Part shown: in pieces, positions 54,007 through 63,056 of the stretch
Numbering within the stretch: the first letter of the stretch is position 1
Layout of the letters: every line of letters begins with the position of its first letter
From: Chitinophagales bacterium
Lineage (GTDB): Bacteria > Bacteroidota > Bacteroidia > Chitinophagales > Chitinophagaceae
Assembly (NCBI GenBank): GCA_026931325.1
Contig: JAIXLO010000138.1
Span: forward strand, 42,109 to 106,108
Reading direction: 5' to 3'
DNA: 64,000 nt
Notes under the pieces: model-generated
What the model was told of the DNA's origin: nothing
Databases searched by the model: none
What the model saw: only the letters and a program-made list of their open reading frames with translations
Position numbers and translations under genes: made by a program

Positions 54007-55122
54007 ATGGAACAAATTATTTTTGGTGTTGTATTAGCTTTTGCAATAGGGTTTTATGCAATACCTGTAATTATAACTGTTGCCAATCAAAAAAAATTAT
54101 ATGATGTACCAGATGAAAGGAAGATACATTCAAACCCTGTTCCTACACTTGGTGGTTTAGCAATTTTTGTATCTTTTATGACTGGGATACTTTTAGCTAT
54201 TAATACCAATACACTTGTTCAAGGATATCAATATTATATAGCTTCTTTCATGGTAATTTTCTTTTTTGGTATTAAAGATGATATTTTAGTACTCTCACCT
54301 ATCAAAAAAGTTGTTGGGCAAATTATAGTAGCATGTATTTTAATTTTTAAGGCAAAATTAATTATTAGTAGTATGCATGGCTTTTTAGGTATTCATGCAA
54401 TTAATTATACAAGTGGTTGTTTTTTAACTTTATTTACCATTGTTGTTATAATGAATGCTTATAACTTAATAGATGGTGTAGATGGACTTGCAGGAACTAT
54501 TAGTGTTATTACAACTTCTGCTTTTGGTATATTCTTTCTTATTAATAATGATATTTTTTATAGTGTATTAGCTTTCACTTTTGCTGCTAGTGTTCTTAGT
54601 TTTTTAATTTATAATTATTCTCCAGCAAAGATTTTTATGGGTGATACAGGTGCTATATTAAGTGGTGCTGTTAATGCTATATTGGTTATTCATTTTATCA
54701 ACTCAGCTTCCGATGCTCCAGTACTTCCATTAAAAGCTGCACCTGCTATGGGTTTTGGCATTTTATTAATTCCTTTATTAGATACTTTAAGAGTATTCTC
54801 TTTAAGAATGATAAGAGGAAGATCTCCATTTTATCCAGACAGAAACCATTTCCATCACTTTTTACTTGATAGAGGATGTACTCATACACAAGTTACACTT
54901 ATAATAGCAGCAAGTTCAATTGCTTTTATGGTACTTACTTATTTCTTATTACCAATTGGTGTTACTTGGATAATCTTAACTCAAATTATTGTTTTCTTTA
55001 CTTCTATTTATATTATTTATTTAACAAGAACAAATAAAAATAGCCTCGCCAAGATGAGAGTTATTAAATCTGATTTTGATAATGAATCAGATAATAAAAT
55101 AAAAACCTTTATTTCTAAATAA
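54007..55122 (+). CDS. WecA/MraY-family glycosyl-phosphate transferase
   Basis: The 371-aa polytopic enzyme (about 10-11 TM) belongs to the polyprenyl-phosphate N-acetylhexosamine-1-phosphate transferase family. Visible motifs are DERKIHSNPVPTLGG (about 36-50), the Mg-binding FGIKDDILVLSP (about 91-102), NAYNLIDGVDGLAGTI (about 151-166), FMGDTGA and DRNHFHHFLLDRG (the WecA-type HHxxx loop). It probably loads a sugar phosphate on undecaprenyl phosphate to start O-antigen, capsule or glycan synthesis. MraY is less likely because of the HHFLLDRG loop and the absence of a dcw cluster. Confidence 0.87.
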   Translation: MEQIIFGVVLAFAIGFYAIPVIITVANQKKLYDVPDERKIHSNPVPTLGGLAIFVSFMTGILLAINTNTLVQGYQYYIASFMVIFFFGIKDDILVLSPIKKVVGQIIVACILIFKAKLIISSMHGFLGIHAINYTSGCFLTLFTIVVIMNAYNLIDGVDGLAGTISVITTSAFGIFFLINNDIFYSVLAFTFAASVLSFLIYNYSPAKIFMGDTGAILSGAVNAILVIHFINSASDAPVLPLKAAPAMGFGILLIPLLDTLRVFSLRMIRGRSPFYPDRNHFHHFLLDRGCTHTQVTLIIAASSIAFMVLTYFLLPIGVTWIILTQIIVFFTSIYIIYLTRTNKNSLAKMRVIKSDFDNESDNKIKTFISK

Positions 55123-55204
55123 GTATAGAAATTATTTCCTTTGCATTTTTATTTTAAAATTTTTTCAAAAATTAAATAGGTCTATTTCCTAAAAGAAAAA
55201 TATT

Positions 55205-56533
55205 ATGTTTAATAGTTTGTCTGAAAAATTAGAGTCAGCTTTTAAAAACCTAAAGGGTCAAGCTCGTATTAATGATTTGAATATTGCTAATACTGTAAAA
55301 GATATTAGACGTGCTTTACTTGATGCTGACGTAAATTTTAAAATTGCCAAAGAATTTACAGATAAAGTAAAAGATAAAGCTATTGGTTCTAAAGTGTTGA
55401 ATGCTGTTAGTCCTGGACAACAAATGGTAAAAATTGTGCAAGATGAATTAACAGAATTAATGGGTGGGTCTCCTGCTGAATTTAATATTACTGGTAATCC
55501 TGCTGTTATTTTAATTGCAGGTTTACAAGGTAGTGGTAAAACAACTTTTACAGGAAAATTAGCTACTTATCTAAAAACAAAAAAAGGCAAAAGTCCAATG
55601 GTTGTAGCAGCAGATATTTACAGACCTGCAGCCATAGACCAATTGACTGTTTTAGCAGAACAAATTGGCGTAGATATTTATAAAGAACCTGAAACAAAAG
55701 ATGCTGTACTAATAGCACAAAATTCAATTAAAGAAGCAAAAACAAAAAATAAAAATGTAGTAATTATAGATACTGCAGGAAGATTAGCTATTGATGAAAT
55801 AATGATGACAGAAGTAGCCAATATTAAAAATGCAGTAAACCCAACAGAAATTTTGTTTGTTGTAGATAGCATGACAGGGCAAGATGCTGTTAATACAGCC
55901 AAAGCATTTAATGATAGATTGGATTTTAGTGGTGTAGTATTAACAAAATTAGATGGTGATACAAGAGGTGGTGCTGCATTATCTATTAAATACACAGTAA
56001 ATAAGCCTATTAAATTTATGAGTAGTGGTGAAAAGATGGACACATTAGATGTGTTTTATCCTGACCGTATGGCTCAAAGAATTTTAGGCATGGGAGATAT
56101 AACCAGTTTGGTTGAAAAAGCCCAACAACAATTTGATGAAGAACAAGCAAAAAAATTAGAAAAGAAAATTCGTAAAAACCAATTCGATTTTCAAGATTTT
56201 TTAGAGCAACTACAACAAATAAAGAAAATGGGCAACCTAAAAGATTTAATGGGTATGATACCTGGTGTAGGCAAAGCAATAAAAGATGTTGATGTGAGTA
56301 ATGATAGTTTTAAAGGAATAGAAGCAATGATACAAAGTATGACACCAGAAGAAAGAGCTAATCCTGATTTACTAAATCAATCTCGTAAAATGCGTATAGC
56401 AAAAGGTTGTGGAAAAGATATGGCTGAGCTAAATGGATTTATTAAACAGTTTGAGCAAATGAAAAAAATGATGGGTATGATGAATAAAATGCCAATGAGT
56501 GGTTTTCCTGCATTAAGAGGTATGAGAAAATAA
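55205..56533 (+). CDS. ffh: Signal recognition particle protein Ffh
   Basis: The 442-aa SRP54 homologue has the N domain (about 1-90, MFNSLSEKLESAFKNLKGQ), the G domain with GLQGSGKTT (G1), DTAGR (G3) and TKLDGD (G4), and the Met-rich M domain (about 300-442) ending with MMGMMNKMPMSGFPALRGMRK-like sequence, which binds SRP RNA and signal sequences. It targets membrane proteins co-translationally to FtsY/SecYEG. It lies 82 bp after the WecA-like gene; I see no 4.5S RNA gene in that gap. Confidence 0.96.
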   Translation: MFNSLSEKLESAFKNLKGQARINDLNIANTVKDIRRALLDADVNFKIAKEFTDKVKDKAIGSKVLNAVSPGQQMVKIVQDELTELMGGSPAEFNITGNPAVILIAGLQGSGKTTFTGKLATYLKTKKGKSPMVVAADIYRPAAIDQLTVLAEQIGVDIYKEPETKDAVLIAQNSIKEAKTKNKNVVIIDTAGRLAIDEIMMTEVANIKNAVNPTEILFVVDSMTGQDAVNTAKAFNDRLDFSGVVLTKLDGDTRGGAALSIKYTVNKPIKFMSSGEKMDTLDVFYPDRMAQRILGMGDITSLVEKAQQQFDEEQAKKLEKKIRKNQFDFQDFLEQLQQIKKMGNLKDLMGMIPGVGKAIKDVDVSNDSFKGIEAMIQSMTPEERANPDLLNQSRKMRIAKGCGKDMAELNGFIKQFEQMKKMMGMMNKMPMSGFPALRGMRK

Positions 56534-56554
56534 GAATACCCAACTTTATAACCA

Positions 56555-57859
56555 CTATATTCTTTTTATATCAGCACCTAAGGCTCTTAAACGTTCATCT
56601 ATAAACTGATAACCTCTATCTATTTGTTCAATATTTTGAATAGTGCTTACACCTTTTGCACTTAGTGCAGCTATAAGCAATGCTTGACCTGCTCTAATAT
56701 CAGGGCTACTCATAGTTATAGCCTTTAAACTCTGTTTTCTGCCTAAGCCAATTACTGTTGCTCTATGAGGGTCACATAAAATAATTTGTGCTCCCATATC
56801 CATCAATTTATCTACAAAATACAAACGACTTTCAAACATTTTTTGATGTATCAAAACACTACCTATTGCTTGTGTAGCAACTACTAAAACAATACTAATT
56901 AAATCTGGTGTAAAACCAGGCCAAGGATGATCATAAACAGTTAAAATGCCACCATCTAAATAAGTTACCACTTCATAACTATCTTGTGCAGGTATATAAA
57001 TGTCATCGTCTTTAATTTCTAATTGAATACCTAATTGCTGAAACTTTTGAGGTATCATTCCTAAATGATTTACACCTGCATTTTTAATAGTTATTTCACT
57101 TTGTGTCATAGCTGCAAGACCAATAAAACTGCCTGTTTCAATCATATCAGGGAGTAAAGTATGTTCAGTACCTTGTAATTCTTTTACTCCATCAATTGTT
57201 AATAAATTACTGCCAATACCTTTAATTTTTGCACCCATGCTATTAAGCATTTTGCATAACTGCTGTATGTAAGGTTCACAAGCAGCATTGTAAATTGTAG
57301 TTGTACCTTCTGCTAAAACAGCAGCCATTAAAATATTGGCTGTTCCTGTAACACTTGGTTCATCTAACAACATATTAGTAGCCATTAACTGTTTTGTAGA
57401 AAGTTGAAAACAATGTTTATCATCTATGTAATCAAATTTTGCTCCTAATTGTTCAAAGCCTATAATATGAGTATCTAATCTTCTTCTACCAATTTTATCA
57501 CCACCTGGTTTAGGTATATATGCTTTATTAAATCTTGCTAACATAGGCCCAGCAAGCATTACACTACCCCTAAGCTTACCGCTTTTTTTTCTAAAAACAT
57601 CACTTGCCAAATATTCATCATTTACATTTTCTGCTTTAAAAGAATAAGAATGTTTGTTTAATTTATTTACTTGCACACCCATATCATGTAATAACTCAAT
57701 CATTAAATTTACATCAAGAATATCTGGAATGTTGTGAATTGTAACAGTTTTGTTGGTTAATAATACAGCACTAATTACTTGCAAAGCTTCATTCTTTGCA
57801 CCTTGAGGAGTTATAGTTCCAGCTAATTTTATTCCACCACGTACTTCAAAAGAATTCAT
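56555..57859 (-). CDS. murA: UDP-N-acetylglucosamine 1-carboxyvinyltransferase with Asp in the active-site loop
   Basis: The 434-aa enzyme starts peptidoglycan synthesis by adding enolpyruvate from PEP to UDP-GlcNAc. The EPT fold is complete, with GAKNEALQVISAVLLT at the N terminus (Lys22, Asn23) and the DYIDERL-like terminal motif as QFIDERLRALGADI. In the mobile loop the usual catalytic Cys (GGCxIG, Cys115 in E. coli) is replaced: the sequence is PKPGGDKIGRRRLDTHI with Asp121. Known Asp-containing MurA enzymes (Mycobacterium, Chlamydia) are active and resist fosfomycin. It ends 21 bp from the convergent ffh stop. Confidence 0.95.
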   Translation of the reverse strand: MNSFEVRGGIKLAGTITPQGAKNEALQVISAVLLTNKTVTIHNIPDILDVNLMIELLHDMGVQVNKLNKHSYSFKAENVNDEYLASDVFRKKSGKLRGSVMLAGPMLARFNKAYIPKPGGDKIGRRRLDTHIIGFEQLGAKFDYIDDKHCFQLSTKQLMATNMLLDEPSVTGTANILMAAVLAEGTTTIYNAACEPYIQQLCKMLNSMGAKIKGIGSNLLTIDGVKELQGTEHTLLPDMIETGSFIGLAAMTQSEITIKNAGVNHLGMIPQKFQQLGIQLEIKDDDIYIPAQDSYEVVTYLDGGILTVYDHPWPGFTPDLISIVLVVATQAIGSVLIHQKMFESRLYFVDKLMDMGAQIILCDPHRATVIGLGRKQSLKAITMSSPDIRAGQALLIAALSAKGVSTIQNIEQIDRGYQFIDERLRALGADIKRI

Positions 57860-58022
57860 TGAATGTAATTATTGTTTTTTGATGTGATTAATTTTTTACA
57901 CTACAAAGTAAATTTTCTTTATATTGTTTGGTAAAAATATAAAGTTAGTGAATAGTAATTTTTAAAATGCTATTTTATTCTTAATAAATAATTTGCTTTC
58001 TTAAATTTTGCACTACAATATT

Positions 58023-58030
58023 TATCTTCG
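58023..58030 (+). promoter_or_regulatory. Candidate -7 promoter element for the GHL10 gene
   Basis: TATCTTCG followed by G, a one-base variant of TAnnTTTG, 20 bp upstream of the ATG at 58051. Confidence 0.35.
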
Positions 58031-58050
58031 GTATTATTAAAATTTACTTC

Positions 58051-59517
58051 ATGAAGAACATTGTTCTTACAATTATTTTTATCATTTTTTTCTTTGTATC
58101 AAAGGCACAACCTGTATATGAGTTTAGAGGTGTTTGGGTGGCAAGTGTTGTAAATATTGATTGGCCCAGCAGTAAAGGATTAAGCAACGAGCAACAAAAA
58201 GCAGAATTTATTCAATTATTGAATTTGCATCAACAAAACAGAATGAATACTGTTATTGTGCAAATACGCCCTGTAGCAGATGCTCTTTATCCATCACCTT
58301 ATGAACCATGGAGTGAATATTTAACAGGTAAACAAGGTGTTGCTCCAAACCCTTTATACGACCCATTAGAATTTATGATTAATGAAACTCATAAAAGAGG
58401 AATGGAATTTCATGCATGGGTAAATCCTTACAGAGCCGTGTTTAACACTATAACTTCTTCTATAGCACCAAATCATATTACTAAAACACATCCTCATTGG
58501 TTTATAACTTATAATCATCAAAAAATATTTAACCCTGGTTTGCCAGAAGTAAGAAATTATGTAACTAAAATAGTGCAAGATATTGTTGCACGTTATGATA
58601 TAGATGCTATACACATGGACGATTACTTTTATCCTTATCCTGATAAAAATCATTCACCCTTTCATGATAGAAAAGCCTTTGAAAAATATGGTAATAATTT
58701 ATCAAAAGATGATTGGAGAAGAAGTAATTGCGATAGCATTATAAAGCAATTGCATCAAGCAATACAAGCCATTAAGCCTTATGTAAAATTTGGTATTAGC
58801 CCATTTGGTGTTTGGAGAAATAAAAGTAAAGACAGTATTGGTAGCAACACTAATGCAGGTGTTACAAATTATGATGATTTATATGCAAATATTTTATTGT
58901 GGCTTAAAGAAGGTTGGATTGATTATGTAACACCTCAATTATATTGGGAACGTGGTCATAAACTTTGTGATTATGATACACTGCTTGCTTGGTGGAATAA
59001 TTATACCTATGGAAAACATTTATACATTGGTCATGGAATTTATAGAGCAGGAACAACAGCAGGTTGGAAAAATAAAAAGGAATTGCCTGAACAAATTCAG
59101 ATGCTTAGAAAATATAACACAACACAAGGGAGCATTTATTTTAGTAGTAAAACATTTGAATCAAACCCTAATGGCTGGAATGATAGTTTAAGAAATAATT
59201 ATTATGCTTATCCAGCATTACCTCCTCCAATGCCTTGGATTGATAGTGTTATGCCAACATCACCAAAAATAGAAAAAGCAAATAAGTACGAGTATTTTGT
59301 AACAACTTCTAACACTAATAACATCAAGGGTTTTGCAGTATTTACTTTAAATAGTTCTGATGAATCTTATTTAGAAAATGCAAGATTAGAACAATTTATT
59401 GTTTTAGGAAATGATAATAAAATAGATACCAAACAATGGAAAAATAATAAGAGAAAAATTTTTGTAAGCACTGTTAGCAGAGGAAATAATATTAGTGAAT
59501 GGATAGAATTGAAGTAA
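58051..59517 (+). CDS. Exported glycoside hydrolase-like protein, GHL10 (DUF187) family
   Basis: The 488-aa protein has a signal peptide (about 1-19, ending SKA) and a TIM-barrel domain (about 22-385) typical of GHL10/YngK proteins: EFRGVWVASVVNIDWPS at the start, MNTVIVQIRPVADALYPS, RGMEFHAWVNPYRA, YDIDAIHMDDYFYPYP (candidate catalytic Asp) and VTPQLYWERGH. The remaining C-terminal part (about 400-488) is a small beta domain. Such proteins are thought to act on cell-wall or envelope glycans; the substrate is not proven. It ends 7 bp from a convergent hypothetical gene. Confidence 0.85.
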   Translation: MKNIVLTIIFIIFFFVSKAQPVYEFRGVWVASVVNIDWPSSKGLSNEQQKAEFIQLLNLHQQNRMNTVIVQIRPVADALYPSPYEPWSEYLTGKQGVAPNPLYDPLEFMINETHKRGMEFHAWVNPYRAVFNTITSSIAPNHITKTHPHWFITYNHQKIFNPGLPEVRNYVTKIVQDIVARYDIDAIHMDDYFYPYPDKNHSPFHDRKAFEKYGNNLSKDDWRRSNCDSIIKQLHQAIQAIKPYVKFGISPFGVWRNKSKDSIGSNTNAGVTNYDDLYANILLWLKEGWIDYVTPQLYWERGHKLCDYDTLLAWWNNYTYGKHLYIGHGIYRAGTTAGWKNKKELPEQIQMLRKYNTTQGSIYFSSKTFESNPNGWNDSLRNNYYAYPALPPPMPWIDSVMPTSPKIEKANKYEYFVTTSNTNNIKGFAVFTLNSSDESYLENARLEQFIVLGNDNKIDTKQWKNNKRKIFVSTVSRGNNISEWIELK

Positions 59518-59524
59518 AAATTAA

Positions 59525-59875
59525 TTACTGAATTTTTCCAATTCTTTCATCTTCATTTTTTATTAAGTTACAAGCAAGTTCTACTTTTTGTTCAAAATCT
59601 GGTAAATCTTCACTAATAAAAATCCAACTGTTTTTACTGCCATCTAAATCAAACTCCATTTTACTTGTATGAATTTCTTGTTGAAGTTCTTGAAAAAAAT
59701 CAGGAATTACTGAAATAAAAATACCATTGTATTCAGGGCTTTTATGAGTTTCTCTTAAAAGCATCAATAATTTTTTATTTATAAATAATGCATAGCCACC
59801 AAGCATTTTTTTTATTGCTGGTCTTAATGGATATAATGCTTTTAAAACAAATGTGTATGGAAGTTGGTAACTCAT
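59525..59875 (-). CDS. Hypothetical protein (TfoX N-terminal-like pattern)
   Basis: I do not recognise a firm family. The 116-aa soluble protein contains IKKMLGGYALFINKKLLMLL (about 21-40), which resembles the 'MFGGYG.Y..GK..a.i' core of TfoX/Sxy N-terminal domains, and a C-terminal half with SKNSWIFISEDLPDFEQKVE. TfoX-type folds are known from competence regulators, but many stand-alone copies have no known role. It lies 8 bp after a small membrane protein gene on the same strand. Confidence 0.6.
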   Translation of the reverse strand: MSYQLPYTFVLKALYPLRPAIKKMLGGYALFINKKLLMLLRETHKSPEYNGIFISVIPDFFQELQQEIHTSKMEFDLDGSKNSWIFISEDLPDFEQKVELACNLIKNEDERIGKIQ

Positions 59876-59883
59876 TTAAAGTG

Positions 59884-60393
59884 TTAATTAATTTTTTGTT
59901 TTAATTGTTGTGTATAATGCAAAGACTTTTTATCTGCAAAAAAATTAACACTAAATAACACTAAAGAATAGATTGTAACAGCAATAGCAAAGCCAGTCCA
60001 AAATTGTTTTTCTGATTTTGGTAAATAATAATAAACAAGAAAAGCACCTGCAAAAAATAAAATAGTAAAAGTGTATTGTAAAATGCTTTTTTGTTTAAGT
60101 AATTGCTCCATTCTTGGCAATTCTTCTTGTTGTAATTTATCTGGGTTCATATCAAAAGCATAAATTACATCAACTCTTTTTTTGTCACTGTTTTTATAAG
60201 TTGAAAAGCTAAAAATAAATTGTAATAAAGCAATAATAAGTAAAGGTATAGAAGCACCTTTTGTTAATTGAGTTTTCCAGTAAAACCAACAAAAAACAGC
60301 AATAAAAATTGCAATAATACTAATGACAATAAGTAGTAAGCTAATTTGTTTTTCTACAATAAAATATTTTTCAATTTCTGTTTTAGTAAGCAT
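59884..60393 (-). CDS. Hypothetical four-TM membrane protein
   Basis: I do not recognise a family. The 169-aa product has four predicted TM segments in two pairs (about 16-38 and 46-63; 102-122 and 129-150) with a cytoplasmic or periplasmic loop between them (about 64-100) rich in Asp/Glu/Lys. The ATG at 60391-60393 is preferred; a TTG one codon earlier adds one residue. It precedes the TfoX-like hypothetical gene by 8 bp and is probably co-transcribed. Confidence 0.6.
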   Translation of the reverse strand: MLTKTEIEKYFIVEKQISLLLIVISIIAIFIAVFCWFYWKTQLTKGASIPLLIIALLQFIFSFSTYKNSDKKRVDVIYAFDMNPDKLQQEELPRMEQLLKQKSILQYTFTILFFAGAFLVYYYLPKSEKQFWTGFAIAVTIYSLVLFSVNFFADKKSLHYTQQLKQKIN

Positions 60394-60498
60394 CAATTAA
60401 TAGATAAAATATATTGTGAAGTTAGATGTTTATGAAAACAATATTTGAGTTTTAAACTTTGTTATTGATAAAAGCTTTATATTCTTATTAACTCTGTA

Positions 60499-60535
60499 GC
60501 AACTTTTTTAAAAATTCCTCTTTACTCAAAGTTGC
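60499..60535. other. Inverted repeat immediately after lpxA
   Basis: GCAACTTT (60499-60506) and AAAGTTGC (60528-60535) are perfect 8-base inverted repeats with a 21-base AT-rich loop. The element lies 2 bp beyond the lpxA stop. It has no T-run after it on the minus strand, so it is not a classical terminator. Confidence 0.35.
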
Positions 60536-60537
60536 AA

Positions 60538-61335
60538 TTATTCATATTCTGAAATACCTTTTGTAAATCGTTTAATAATTCCTCGTCCACTATCTCTTAT
60601 AAACATTACAATTTCATCTCTTTCATCGCTTGCTTTAATTTCTTCATCAATATAATCTATTGCTTGAGAAGTATTAAGACCTTTATTATAAATAATTCTG
60701 TAAATATCTAAAATATGATTTATTTGCTCAATTGAAAATCCTCTTCTTTTTAAACCAACACTATTCACTCCTCCATAACTCAAAGGATTTCTAACAGCTT
60801 TTATATAAGGAGGAACATCTTTACTAACTAAACTTCCACCTGCAATAAAAGAATGTTGTCCAATATGCACAAATTGATGTACAGCACTTACTCCTCCAAT
60901 AATTGCATAATCTCCAACATCTACATGTCCTGCCATTTGTACACTATTACTCATAATACAGGAGTTACCTATGATACAATCATGTGCAATATGGCTATAT
61001 GCCATAATTAAACAATTATTACCAACTTTTGTTTTGCCTCTATCATTGGTTCCTCTGTTTATAGTTACAAATTCTCGAATAGTTGTATTGTCGCCTATTT
61101 CTACAATTGTTTTTTCTCCATTAAATTTTAAATCTTGAGGAATTGCACCAATTACTGCACCAGGGAACACACGACAATTTTTACCAATTCTTGTGCCTTC
61201 CATAATAGTTACATTGCTACCAATCCATGTTCCTTCTCCAATTTTTACATCTCCATGAATTACAGTAAAAGGGTCAATTTTTACATTTGAGGCAAGCTTT
61301 GCATTTGGGTCAACATAAGTGAAAGGATGTGTCAT
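60538..61335 (-). CDS. lpxA: UDP-N-acetylglucosamine O-acyltransferase
   Basis: The 265-aa enzyme transfers a 3-hydroxyacyl chain from ACP to UDP-GlcNAc, the first step of lipid A synthesis. The left-handed beta-helix with hexapeptide repeats covers about 5-190 (VKIGEGTWIGSNVTIMEG and similar), with catalytic His118 in SHIAHDC, and a C-terminal helical domain (about 195-265, with GLKRRGFSIEQINHI). It lies 65 bp after the fused lpxC/fabZ gene on the same strand, as in other Bacteroidota. Confidence 0.95.
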   Translation of the reverse strand: MTHPFTYVDPNAKLASNVKIDPFTVIHGDVKIGEGTWIGSNVTIMEGTRIGKNCRVFPGAVIGAIPQDLKFNGEKTIVEIGDNTTIREFVTINRGTNDRGKTKVGNNCLIMAYSHIAHDCIIGNSCIMSNSVQMAGHVDVGDYAIIGGVSAVHQFVHIGQHSFIAGGSLVSKDVPPYIKAVRNPLSYGGVNSVGLKRRGFSIEQINHILDIYRIIYNKGLNTSQAIDYIDEEIKASDERDEIVMFIRDSGRGIIKRFTKGISEYE

Positions 61336-61400
61336 GCAATGTTTTTAATTGTGTAATAATATTTTTTTAAAGACTTTTATTTTATTTAAATCGCTGCATA

Positions 61401-62813
61401 TTAATTTTCTTCTCTTTTTACAATTTGAGCTACTAATGTTGCTTCTGTAGTTATTTTTCCTGCAACATATACAGTTCCTTTCATTTCACAAATACCTCTT
61501 CTAATAGGTGCAGTTAATTCCATTTTCAAAATCATTGTATCACCTGGTTTTACCATTTGTTTAAACTTACAATTATCTATTTTTAAAAAGTAAGTATCAT
61601 AAGTTCCTTTAGGCATAGCATTAATACATAAAATACCTCCTGTTTGTGCTAAAGCTTCTATTTGTAAAACACCAGGCATAACAGGATTACCTGGAAAATG
61701 ACCTGGGAAAAACCATTCATTATAAGTAACATTTTTTACTCCTATAATATATGTATCTGTTAAGTCTATTATTTTATCTACTAATAAAAATGGATGACGA
61801 TGAGGTAATGTTTTTTCAATTTGCTCTAAGTTATAAACAGGTGTTTTTGTAGGAACATAAACTGGTACTTCTTTCAAATGTTTATTTCTTTTTATATACT
61901 GTTTAATCTTTTTTGCAAACTCTACATTTGTACTATGACCTGGTCTATTAGCAATTATTCTTGCTTTTATAGGGTATCCAATTAATGCAAGATCTCCAAC
62001 AACATCTAATAGTTTATGCCTTGCAGCTTCATTAGAAAAACGTAGTTCAAGATTATTCAAATATCCTTCGCTTTTTACTTCTATTTTTTCTCTGTTAAAT
62101 ACCTTAGCAAGTCTGTTCATTTCTTCATTAGTAACTGGTTTATCTACAATTACTATTGCATTATTTATATCTCCGCCTTTAATTAAATCTTTTTCTAAAA
62201 GTGTTTCTAATTCGTGCAAAAAGCAAAATGTTCTGCAAGGAGCTATTTCATCTTTAAACTCTTTTATTGATTTTAATCCTGCATGTTGTGTACCTAATAC
62301 TGAACTATTAAAATCTATAAGTGTAGTTATTTGAAAATTTATAGAAGGCATTGCTAGCATTTCTACTCTTTTGCCTTCATCATATAAAAAAATATTTTCT
62401 TCAATATTATACCAAACCTTAGCAGCATCTTGTTCTACAACACCAACACTATCTATTAATTCTACAAAATCCTTACTGCTACCATCCATAATAGGAATTT
62501 CAGGACCTGTAATTTCTATTAAGCAATTATCAATACCCATTCCTACTAATGCAGCAAGAATATGTTCTACTGTATAAACTTTTACATCATTCAATTGTAA
62601 AGTTGTGCCTCTTGATGTATCTGAAACTAAGTCACAATCTGCTTTAATAATTGGTTTATTAGGTAAATCTAATCTTTGAAACTGAATACCAAATCCAGGA
62701 TTTGCAGGATTTAAAGTCATATCAGCTAAAATACCTGTATGTAATCCAGTACCACTAATACTTACTTTTGATGCTAAAGTATGTTGTTTGTCTGCATTAA
62801 ACTTTGTATCCAT
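61401..62813 (-). CDS. lpxC/fabZ: Bifunctional UDP-3-O-acyl-GlcNAc deacetylase / 3-hydroxyacyl-ACP dehydratase
   Basis: The 470-aa protein is a natural fusion. The LpxC part (about 1-310) keeps the zinc ligands His84 (TVEHILAAL), His266 and Asp270 (EAARHKLLDV) and the catalytic His293 (PGHSTNVEFA). The FabZ part (about 325-470) has LPHRHPFLLVDKI and the hotdog active site FPGHFPGNPVMPGVLQIEAL (His372). LpxC commits the lipid A pathway; FabZ feeds fatty-acid synthesis. I chose the ATG at 62811-62813; a TTG three codons upstream is unlikely. LpxD, often upstream, is not there. Confidence 0.96.
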   Translation of the reverse strand: MDTKFNADKQHTLASKVSISGTGLHTGILADMTLNPANPGFGIQFQRLDLPNKPIIKADCDLVSDTSRGTTLQLNDVKVYTVEHILAALVGMGIDNCLIEITGPEIPIMDGSSKDFVELIDSVGVVEQDAAKVWYNIEENIFLYDEGKRVEMLAMPSINFQITTLIDFNSSVLGTQHAGLKSIKEFKDEIAPCRTFCFLHELETLLEKDLIKGGDINNAIVIVDKPVTNEEMNRLAKVFNREKIEVKSEGYLNNLELRFSNEAARHKLLDVVGDLALIGYPIKARIIANRPGHSTNVEFAKKIKQYIKRNKHLKEVPVYVPTKTPVYNLEQIEKTLPHRHPFLLVDKIIDLTDTYIIGVKNVTYNEWFFPGHFPGNPVMPGVLQIEALAQTGGILCINAMPKGTYDTYFLKIDNCKFKQMVKPGDTMILKMELTAPIRRGICEMKGTVYVAGKITTEATLVAQIVKREEN

Positions 62814-63006
62814 AATATTCAAGTATTAAAATAAATATTTTAAAGTAAAAAAACTTTTATAAATATTATATTTTCTTATTTAATAGGTTTGAATAATAAA
62901 CAAAAATAAGCGTTCGTAAACTAAAAAATTAAACTAATTGCATTTAATGAATACTATAAAATTTAGCCCTTATTTTATGTCTTTGAAATATGTATTATTT
63001 TATAAG

Positions 63007-63014
63007 TATCTTTA
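63007..63014 (+). promoter_or_regulatory. Weak candidate -7 promoter element for nadK
   Basis: TATCTTTA followed by CC is a one-base variant of TAnnTTTG in the 244-bp region between lpxC/fabZ and nadK, 42 bp before the nadK start chosen here. Otherwise I see only AT-rich sequence in this divergent gap. Confidence 0.25.
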
Positions 63015-63056
63015 CCGCTTGAAGTTTATAAAACTTTTTAAAAATTAATGCTGTAT

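Noticed and set aside
55123-55204. 4.5S SRP RNA gene before ffh
   Set aside because: The gap is AT-rich and lacks the conserved GGAAG...GCAGCC apical loop.
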